This document shows positions 1 through 5,787 of a stretch of DNA of 5,787 nt, one piece after another. Numbering within the stretch: position 1 is the stretch's first letter; each line of letters opens with the position of its first letter. The DNA is taken from contig CALCPT010000018.1 of NCBI GenBank assembly GCA_937897265.1, positions 1 through 5,787 of the forward strand, in the 5' to 3' direction. The notes under the pieces are model-generated. The model made no database searches, was not told the DNA's origin, and worked only from the letters and a program-made list of their open reading frames with translations. Origin of the DNA: an uncultured Alcaligenaceae bacterium (GTDB taxonomy: Bacteria; Pseudomonadota; Gammaproteobacteria; Burkholderiales; Burkholderiaceae_B). Made by a program: the position numbers and the translations under genes.

Positions 1-1
1 A

Positions 2-796
2 TCTGTAACTGGAGGTTTTGCACGCTCAGTCGTCAACTTTGATGCTGGTGCACAAACCCCCGCAGCCGGCATCTACACTGCCGTAGGGATCGCACTCGCG
101 TCGCTATTTTTAACCCCTGCCCTGTATTTTTTACCACAGGCAACACTTTCAGCCACCATCATTGTCGCGGTGCTCTCGTTAGTCGATTTAACGATTTTCA
201 AGCGTACCTGGCAATATTCAAAGGCAGACTTCGCCGCCGCATTAAGCACCTTTGTGGTGACGCTCGCACTCGGTGTCGAATTAGGCTTGGTGATTGGCGT
301 CACCGTTTCACTCACCTTATTTTTATACCGAACGAGCCGCCCTCACATCGCTGAGGTGGGCTTGGTGCCTGGTACCGAGCATTTTAGAAATGTGCTGCGA
401 CACTCGGTGCTCGTCAGCCCCGAGATTATTAGCCTGCGAGTAGATGAGAGTCTATATTTTGCAAACTCTAGGGATTTAGAGGATCAAATCAATCAGGCAG
501 TGGCAACTCGGCCAAATTTGCAGCATATCGTCTTGCTCTGCTCAGCGATCAACGACATCGATGCCAGCGCACTTGAAAGCCTAGAGCTCATTGAAGCCAG
601 GCTGTTCAGTGCGGGCATTGCGCTGCATCTATCAGAGGTCAAAGGCCCGGTGATGGATCGTCTCAAACACACACACTTTTTACAGCACCTCAGTGGGCGA
701 GTATTTTTAACCCAGTACCAAGCTATCCAAGCCTTGAGCCCAGCAATCACCTTACAAGCCAACCAACACAAGTCATCTAATCTGCAAACCGAGTAG
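2..796 (+). CDS. SulP-family anion (sulfate-type) permease with STAS domain, 5'-truncated by window edge
   Basis: This is the C-terminal 264 residues of an inner-membrane SulP (SLC26-like) transporter. The frame is open from the left edge, so the true start is outside the window; the GTG at 170 is internal. Seen in the sequence: the SulP-type stretch TGGFARSVVNFDAGAQTPAAG (residues 3-23), hydrophobic segments at about 24-44, 48-66 and 78-108, then YRTSRPH (109-115), where the chain leaves the membrane. A cytoplasmic STAS domain follows at about 130-246, with the conserved DIDASALESL segment (185-194) that corresponds to the anti-sigma-antagonist phosphorylation loop. SulP proteins carry sulfate, bicarbonate or dicarboxylates; the substrate cannot be read from this part. 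The stop TAG (794-796) lies inside the convergent HD-GYP gene, a 20-base overlap. Family assignment is secure; substrate is unknown. Confidence 0.95.
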   Translation, partial: SVTGGFARSVVNFDAGAQTPAAGIYTAVGIALASLFLTPALYFLPQATLSATIIVAVLSLVDLTIFKRTWQYSKADFAAALSTFVVTLALGVELGLVIGVTVSLTLFLYRTSRPHIAEVGLVPGTEHFRNVLRHSVLVSPEIISLRVDESLYFANSRDLEDQINQAVATRPNLQHIVLLCSAINDIDASALESLELIEARLFSAGIALHLSEVKGPVMDRLKHTHFLQHLSGRVFLTQYQAIQALSPAITLQANQHKSSNLQTE

Positions 797-1871
797 CGAT
801 TGCTAAAAATTCAGCTTCAATACGTTTAAAGGCATCCACCACATCTGGATCAAAATGAGTACCCCGCCCGTCGAGAATGATGCCCACGGCCACCTCATGA
901 GAAAACGCTTTTTTGTAATAGCGCTCACTGATCAACGCATCGTACACGTCGGCCACCGCCATCAACCTCGCTGAAATCGGAATCTCATCGCCGGCTAGCC
1001 CTTGCGGATAGCCTGAGCCATCCCACTTTTCTTGATGGGATAGCGCGATCTCCATCGCGCACGTCAAAAAACTGCTACCACCTGACAAGCGCTCAGTCGC
1101 GCTCAAGATCGACTGATACCCTAAGGTAGTGTGCGTCTTCATAACTTCAAACTCGGTCGCATCCAAGCGACCAGGCTTCAATAAAATATGATCGGGGATG
1201 CCTACCTTACCGATGTCATGCAAGGGAGCTGACAAATACAGCATCTCAATCTGTTCGTCGCTTAAATAGTGCGAAAACCTCGGATGCGCTCTAAGTGTCA
1301 GAGCCAACGTTTTGACATAGTTTTGTGTGCGCCGAATGTGATTACCAGTTTCATTATCGCGAGTTTCAGCTAATGAAGCCATCGCATGAATCGTTGTCTC
1401 TTGAATCGCCCTGATCTCTTGCACGCCTTTATCAATCTCGTCTTTCAAGACCAGATTTCTATCACGCAACACATCTGACATGCTCTTTAACGAAAGATGC
1501 GTCTTCACACGTGCCAATAATGTGGCAGGATTAATTGGCTTGCTGATGTAATCAACGGCGCCAAGATCAAAACCAAGTTTTTCATCCTCCGCACTTGTCT
1601 TGGCTGTTAAAAAAATCACCACGACGTCAGCGAGTCGCTTGTTTGACTTGATTGCCTTGCACACATCCCACCCGCTCATATCAGGCATCATGACGTCTAG
1701 CAAAATCAAATCAGGCAGTGTGTCGCCTTCTAAAATTTTTAAAGCGCGTGCTCCAGAGTTTGCAACCTTAACGCGATACAAATCACCTAATAAGCCTCCC
1801 ATCAACTCAAGGTTCTCAGGCGAATCATCGACCACTAAGACCGTCGAATTGCGCAATTCATTATTTTTCAT
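777..1871 (-). CDS. Response regulator with HD-GYP domain (RpfG-type), probable cyclic-di-GMP phosphodiesterase
   Basis: Complete cytoplasmic protein of 364 residues. An N-terminal receiver (about 10-127) has acidic pocket D15/D16, phospho-acceptor D59 in LLDVMMPDMSGW, T89 and K111 (KPI), so it looks fully functional. A linker helix (about 128-160) leads to an HD-GYP domain (about 160-350). Its probable metal ligands are all visible: E174, H178, H218-D219 (HDIGKVGIP), H247, H279 and D308, plus DGSGYP at 284-289, the GYP signature. The HHE motif reads HQE (279-281), which I recall in many proteins of this REC–HD-GYP subgroup. The known role of the family is hydrolysis of cyclic-di-GMP to pGpG and GMP. 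The ATG at 1871 is preceded by a Shine-Dalgarno-like AAGAG at 6 bases, and the receiver begins right after it. It lies 16 bases behind the hybrid kinase, so it is probably co-transcribed and is the likely acceptor of that kinase's phosphate (inference). Its stop TAG overlaps the end of the SulP gene. Confidence 0.95.
   Translation of the reverse strand: MKNNELRNSTVLVVDDSPENLELMGGLLGDLYRVKVANSGARALKILEGDTLPDLILLDVMMPDMSGWDVCKAIKSNKRLADVVVIFLTAKTSAEDEKLGFDLGAVDYISKPINPATLLARVKTHLSLKSMSDVLRDRNLVLKDEIDKGVQEIRAIQETTIHAMASLAETRDNETGNHIRRTQNYVKTLALTLRAHPRFSHYLSDEQIEMLYLSAPLHDIGKVGIPDHILLKPGRLDATEFEVMKTHTTLGYQSILSATERLSGGSSFLTCAMEIALSHQEKWDGSGYPQGLAGDEIPISARLMAVADVYDALISERYYKKAFSHEVAVGIILDGRGTHFDPDVVDAFKRIEAEFLAIATRFAD
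1043..1060. repeat. Perfect 7-base GC-rich inverted repeat inside the HD-GYP coding region
   Basis: GCGCGAT (1043-1049) and ATCGCGC (1054-1060) are exact inverted copies separated by four bases. On the coding strand they encode the A-M-E-I-A-L segment just before the catalytic HQE motif (residues 279-281). No T run follows on either strand, so it is not a terminator. It is probably a by-product of the protein sequence and codon choice. Confidence 0.4.
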
Positions 1872-1877
1872 GATTTG

Positions 1878-1882
1878 CTCTT
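1878..1882 (-). promoter_or_regulatory. Ribosome binding site of the HD-GYP response regulator
   Basis: On the minus strand the sequence before the ATG at 1871 reads TAAGAG followed by six bases and then ATG. AAGAG is a moderate match to the Shine-Dalgarno consensus at normal spacing. It sits within the 16-base gap after the kinase stop codon, which supports the chosen start and suggests translation partly coupled to the upstream gene. Confidence 0.6.
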
Positions 1883-1887
1883 AGGGT

Positions 1888-4800
1888 TTAAATTGAAACG
1901 TCAATTGCGTGTTGCTGACAAAGCTTAAGCAACAACACATAGGCATCCGAAAAATCATAGTTTTCTATCATGTTCTGCAATACCAAAAAGTCAGTCAATA
2001 ACGCAAATTTAAGTAAATCGTGATGAAGCCTAAACACTTTTTGTGCAGCAATATCATCATTTTTTAAACACGCTAACAACTCAAGGCATACTGCTTGAAA
2101 CTCAGCGCGATCAACCTGCACCAGACTACTCTCTGGTTCAGGTCCAACACTTAGTTTTAACTGCTCCAGCATCTTGGCGAGGTTAAGCAAAAGCCTATCC
2201 GCATCAACCGTTAAGGCCCCAGCAGACTCACCCGTACGCAGTCGGTCTTCTAGCTGCCCTGCTTCAGTTGCTAACGCCATTGCACCGACATTGCCAGCGG
2301 TTGAATACAGCGTATGCACTAAGCGCTCAGCCTCACCGACGTTACCCAACTCTAGCGCTTGCTTAAAGGACTCACAAAATACCGTTTGTTGTTTAATAAA
2401 CTTTCTCAAAAGCGACAAATACAAAGGGACTTTGCCAAGTGTTCGACTCAACCCAAGGGCTGCATCAAGACCCACGATATTGACTGGTAGTGTCCCAGGC
2501 GCTGAGAAGCGCTTACGCCGCTCCAGGCCTCCTTGGGCCACCCATTCTTTAGTCACCTGCGACGAGTTGCCTTCAAGTATGACTTCAGGGACTTTGGCCT
2601 GAATCCAGCGCACGAGCACCTTGCACAGTGCCTCTGGATCAATCGGCTTCAAAACATAATCATTCATGCCTGCTTGAAGACATCGATCAAGATCTGACTG
2701 ACGTGCATTTGCAGTTAGCGCAATAATTGGCAAATCACCAAAACCGTCCAGCAAACGGATTGCCTGCGTCGCAGCAATCCCGTCCATGACCGGCATATAC
2801 ATGTCCATTAAGACTAAGTCCCATTGGTGCAGATGAATCATGTCCAGAGCCTGCTGTCCATCGTTCGCCAGAAAGACCTGCAGGCCACCTTCGGTCAGCA
2901 GACCCTGAGCAACCTCTTGGTTAATTTCGTTATCCTCGACCAGCAAGATCTTTGCACCCTGAATCGTTGACAGTTGCTGACTCAAGCTTTGGAATGATAA
3001 TGCGGCGGGATGCAAACGATCTATTAATGGCTGCTGCGTCAGAGCTTGCGCAATCTGATTAAACAAATTCGAGGCCTGCACAGGTTTGTGAACCAGACCC
3101 ACAAAGGCAGCGCTCAACCCTGTTTGCTGTATCACCTCGCGACCATAGGCGGTCACGAGAAATAGCTTGGGCATCACCTTCAACCCCAAAGTCTCTATTT
3201 GCTTTGCCGTCTCAAAGCCATCTAGTTCAGGCATTTGCCAATCAACAAACACAAGATCAAAAGGGTCAAGAGCTCGCTCCGCCTCTAGTAGGCAGGCTAG
3301 CCCTCGCCGACCTGAACTGACCGCCTGAGGGCGCAAGCCGAACATCTGAAGCATTTCGCATAGGGATTCGCAAGCGCTATCATTATCGTCAATGACCAGT
3401 ACCCGTCGATCTCTGAGCTGACTATCGAGTCGCAACAGGCGCTTCGTTTGAGAGAGCGGTGCAAATCGCGCGGTCAACCAAAACTCTGACCCAACCCCCA
3501 ATTCGCTAGACACGCCGACCTCACCACCCATTAACTCAGCAAGTTGCTTGCAGATGGCAAGGCCTAAGCCGGTTCCACCAAAGCGCCTGGTTGTCGACGC
3601 ATCCGCCTGCTGAAAGGTATCGAAGAGACGCGCTTGATCGTCTTGACTGATACCAATACCGGTGTCTTTCACCAAAACTTTGAGTGTCACACCTTCATGG
3701 TTTAACTGGTCAACTAAGATACGAATATTGACCTCACCTCGTTCGGTGAACTTAATCGCATTATTCACATAATTGATTAAGATCTGTCCAAAGCGTAAAG
3801 GGTCGCCCCAAAGATTCGAGGGGACCGTCTGCTCAACGTAAAAGACTAACTCTAGCCCCTTAGCCTCTGCCCGAGCTACTACCACATTGGCGACATTCTC
3901 AAGAACTTGTTCGAGCTCAAACTCGATCACCTCAAGCGAAAGCTTACCTGCCTCAATTTTTGAAAAGTCTAATAAGTCGTTTAATAGGCCAAGCAAGTGG
4001 ATCGACGAGGACTCGATTCGATTTAGATAACGCTTTTGATCAGGGGTTAGTTGAGTCAAACGCGCTAAGTGGGTCATCCCAATAATGGCGTTCATGGGCG
4101 TACGGATTTCGTGACTGACATTCGATAAAAAATCAGACTTAGCCTGACTGGCAGCATGCGCTGCAACGGACGCCTCACGTTCGCGCGTGATATCAAGGTT
4201 TGTCCCAATCACCTGCACCACGTCGCCGGTATAGTTGCGCTCAACAATTGCTGAAGCCTGCACATAGCGTATCCGATCAGGCCCCAAGACAATCCTAAAC
4301 GTCAAATCATACGAACCGGTGCCCGCCACCAACTTCTGCAAGCTAGTTTCTGCGAGTGCTAAATCCTCAGGATGTACGCGCGAACGCCAGAAGGCGTAGT
4401 ACAAGGCACTCTCTCGCAGCGCTTTCGGAGCCTCGTACAAGTCCATCATTTGATCGTCCCAGACCAACAGATCTGTCTCAGGATGCCAGACCCAGATGCC
4501 GAGGCTTGAGGCTTCCAACGCTAAGCGCAATCTGATGGCTGTGCGCCGCTCCTCTGTTTGATCGGAAATCGTCTTAGCAACGCCGATCAAAGACCCCGCA
4601 TCATCCAAGATCGGAGAGGTCGTGATCAGCACCTCTAGCTCTTTACCATCTTGTGTTCGCCGAATCGTACTGAAATTTTTTAGCGCCTCTTCGTGACGAC
4701 ACACGCGCGTAAGCATCTCTGACTGCACAGCGTGCAAAGCTGGAGGCACGATCAAGCTCGACAATGAACGACCGATGGCCTGCTCGGCCGAGTACCCGAA

Positions 4801-5787
4801 GAGCGCCGAGGCTGCTGGATTCCAGTCAAGAACCGTTTCATTGGTATCGACACTGATCACGGCGTCAGCCGCACTTGCAGCGACTGCCACGAATTTCGCT
4901 TGACCCAATTGTTGCTCTCTACGCTTTGCCGCATTCAAGTTGATAAGCAGACTCAGGGCGGCAAGCAATAGTGAAACGGCGAGGATAGCGAGTCCGCTAT
5001 ACAGACCGTTTGTATGATTAAACTGAGTCCAAAAAACCGGTGTGGTTTGGAGCTCGATCGTCCACTCGCGACCATAGATCGGAAAGACTTTTTTTGTACC
5101 TAACTGACCGAGTCTCTGGTCATTGAACCGCTCAGAAATAAAAAATCTCTCTGATGCTCCCGCAGCGGTCGTGTCAGACAAAGCCAATGCCACAGACTGC
5201 TGGGTTAACTCGAGCCCCAACAAGAGCTCATTCGCTGACACGACGGTATCCACAAGCCCAGAAACAGCAGTCGAACGTTGTTCTGCACTCTTGAGCGATA
5301 CAGCATCCCAATATGTCGGGAGCATAAACAAAAATCCAAAACTTACCGCATCCGCTTGTTGAACCAAGCGAATCGGAGCCGTCAAAATTGCGCGATTGGT
5401 GACAATCGCAGACTCAATTGCCTGACGGCGGCTGCTTTCTGAGGCAATATCCAACCCAATCGCAGCGGCATTTGCGCTTTCAGGCTCAATGTACTGCACC
5501 ACAAAGCGGTCACCACCGTGTGCACCTAATTCTCGGATGCTGAACCCCGGACGATCTTCAGCACGCGCAGCTCTCAAAAACTCACTGTCACTTTCGCGCG
5601 GTACCCTTCGAACAAAGGCGTAACCACGCGCTCCTTTAAAGTTATCTTGAAAATTTAGCGCTTCGCTAAACTCATGAAACTTACTGCGTGTGATTCCTTG
5701 AACTCCACCCGCTGCTACCAACGCACCTCGCGCACTTAATAAGCCATACTCATAGACTTTCATTCGCTCGGCAACCTGTCCAGGCAA
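1888..5787 (-). CDS. CHASE-domain hybrid sensor histidine kinase (CHASE–TM–PAS–PAS–HisKA–HATPase–REC–REC–HPt), N-terminus cut by window edge
   Basis: An inner-membrane sensor kinase; 1299 residues are visible and the frame is open at the right edge. The leading TTG is not a convincing start: a CHASE domain should follow a first membrane helix, which must lie outside. Numbering is from the edge. A periplasmic CHASE domain (about 10-200; [20 protein letters not shown] at 95-114) is followed by a membrane helix (about 262-284). Two PAS domains follow (about 296-410 and 418-536). HisKA has H559 in SHEIRTPMN. The ATPase has its N box (N672/N676), G1 DTGIGI (708-713) and G2 GGTGLGL (737-743). REC1 has D800/D801, D849, T879 and K901; REC2 has E951/D952, D995, T1025 and K1047. 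The HPt has H1158 in HTLYSTAGN, and a helical tail runs to 1299. All catalytic and phosphorelay residues are present. CHASE domains bind small ligands; this one's ligand is unknown. It probably feeds the HD-GYP regulator just downstream. Its promoter is outside the window. Confidence 0.95.
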   Translation of the reverse strand: MPGQVAERMKVYEYGLLSARGALVAAGGVQGITRSKFHEFSEALNFQDNFKGARGYAFVRRVPRESDSEFLRAARAEDRPGFSIRELGAHGGDRFVVQYIEPESANAAAIGLDIASESSRRQAIESAIVTNRAILTAPIRLVQQADAVSFGFLFMLPTYWDAVSLKSAEQRSTAVSGLVDTVVSANELLLGLELTQQSVALALSDTTAAGASERFFISERFNDQRLGQLGTKKVFPIYGREWTIELQTTPVFWTQFNHTNGLYSGLAILAVSLLLAALSLLINLNAAKRREQQLGQAKFVAVAASAADAVISVDTNETVLDWNPAASALFGYSAEQAIGRSLSSLIVPPALHAVQSEMLTRVCRHEEALKNFSTIRRTQDGKELEVLITTSPILDDAGSLIGVAKTISDQTEERRTAIRLRLALEASSLGIWVWHPETDLLVWDDQMMDLYEAPKALRESALYYAFWRSRVHPEDLALAETSLQKLVAGTGSYDLTFRIVLGPDRIRYVQASAIVERNYTGDVVQVIGTNLDITREREASVAAHAASQAKSDFLSNVSHEIRTPMNAIIGMTHLARLTQLTPDQKRYLNRIESSSIHLLGLLNDLLDFSKIEAGKLSLEVIEFELEQVLENVANVVVARAEAKGLELVFYVEQTVPSNLWGDPLRFGQILINYVNNAIKFTERGEVNIRILVDQLNHEGVTLKVLVKDTGIGISQDDQARLFDTFQQADASTTRRFGGTGLGLAICKQLAELMGGEVGVSSELGVGSEFWLTARFAPLSQTKRLLRLDSQLRDRRVLVIDDNDSACESLCEMLQMFGLRPQAVSSGRRGLACLLEAERALDPFDLVFVDWQMPELDGFETAKQIETLGLKVMPKLFLVTAYGREVIQQTGLSAAFVGLVHKPVQASNLFNQIAQALTQQPLIDRLHPAALSFQSLSQQLSTIQGAKILLVEDNEINQEVAQGLLTEGGLQVFLANDGQQALDMIHLHQWDLVLMDMYMPVMDGIAATQAIRLLDGFGDLPIIALTANARQSDLDRCLQAGMNDYVLKPIDPEALCKVLVRWIQAKVPEVILEGNSSQVTKEWVAQGGLERRKRFSAPGTLPVNIVGLDAALGLSRTLGKVPLYLSLLRKFIKQQTVFCESFKQALELGNVGEAERLVHTLYSTAGNVGAMALATEAGQLEDRLRTGESAGALTVDADRLLLNLAKMLEQLKLSVGPEPESSLVQVDRAEFQAVCLELLACLKNDDIAAQKVFRLHHDLLKFALLTDFLVLQNMIENYDFSDAYVLLLKLCQQHAIDVSI
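1891..1906 (-). repeat. Short perfect inverted repeat at the end of the kinase gene
   Basis: On the minus strand AATTGA and TCAATT form a perfect 6-base stem around a 4-base loop (CGTT). It spans the last codons of the kinase (I-D-V-S-I) and directly abuts its TAA stop. The stem is A/T-rich and is not followed by a T run, so it is not a standard terminator. It could weakly fold in the mRNA just before the regulator's ribosome binding site, or be chance. Confidence 0.35.

Noticed and set aside
105..713. Two copies of the 12-mer TATTTTTAACCC (105-116 and 702-713)
   Set aside because: Both lie in the SulP frame and encode Phe-Leu-Thr in each case. The flanks differ, so this is a chance codon repeat and not a mobile or regulatory repeat.
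493..771. 92-codon minus-strand frame opposite the STAS domain, with another at 73-315
   Set aside because: Both are antisense to the clear SulP frame and have Cys/Ser-rich translations typical of shadow frames.
690..830. Intrinsic terminator for either convergent gene
   Set aside because: I looked on both strands for a GC-rich stem followed by a T run and found none. Only trivial 4-base pairings such as CAAG/CTTG occur.
1600..1884. 94-codon plus-strand frame opposite the receiver domain of the response regulator
   Set aside because: It is fully antisense to a well-conserved receiver domain, and its translation has no family resemblance.
2174..2602. 142-codon plus-strand reading frame opposite the kinase HPt region
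   Set aside because: It lies wholly antisense to the HPt and linker coding sequence, has a low-complexity Ser/Arg/Pro-rich translation and shows no recognisable domain. It is a shadow frame.
5123..5362. 79-codon plus-strand frame opposite the CHASE region
   Set aside because: It is antisense to conserved CHASE coding sequence and has no recognisable features.
5785..5787. TTG at the right edge as the kinase start codon
   Set aside because: The first membrane helix expected before a CHASE domain is absent and the frame stays open to the edge, so the gene continues beyond the window. The ATG at 5763 is likewise inside the domain's leading helix.

Overview
The window holds three protein-coding genes and almost no non-coding DNA. 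It looks like the chromosome of a Gram-negative proteobacterium, most likely a beta- or gammaproteobacterium. This rests on the style of the SulP transporter, the very typical proteobacterial REC–HD-GYP protein, and the BarA/ArcB-like multi-domain hybrid kinase. Base composition is close to balanced and the three genes look alike in codon use. Nothing points to a plasmid, phage or insertion sequence. The species assignment is inference from protein style only.

Left part (to 796, + strand): the C-terminal end of a SulP-family anion permease. It contains the last membrane segments and a cytoplasmic STAS domain, and its 5' part lies outside the window. It runs tail-to-tail into the next gene, and the two reading frames overlap by 20 bases.

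Middle and right (777 to the right edge, - strand): a two-gene signalling operon transcribed leftwards. The upstream gene fills about two thirds of the window and is cut by the right edge. It encodes a membrane-bound hybrid histidine kinase with the order CHASE – membrane helix – PAS – PAS – HisKA – HATPase – REC – REC – HPt – helical tail. Sixteen bases after its stop codon begins a complete 364-residue response regulator with a receiver domain and an HD-GYP domain, the fold of cyclic-di-GMP phosphodiesterases.

Read together, the operon describes a complete phosphorelay. A periplasmic ligand is sensed by CHASE, and the PAS domains may add cytoplasmic signals. Phosphate would pass from H559 through a receiver aspartate (D849 or D995) to H1158 of the HPt, and then to D59 of the HD-GYP regulator, which would change cyclic-di-GMP breakdown. 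The flow between the two proteins is inferred from gene adjacency and domain content. The SulP gene is on the opposite strand and has no evident functional link.

I see no wholly new type of system here. The most notable points are the departure from consensus around the HPt histidine, the presence of two intact receivers in one kinase, the overlapping convergent gene ends without a visible terminator, and a small inverted repeat at the kinase/regulator junction.
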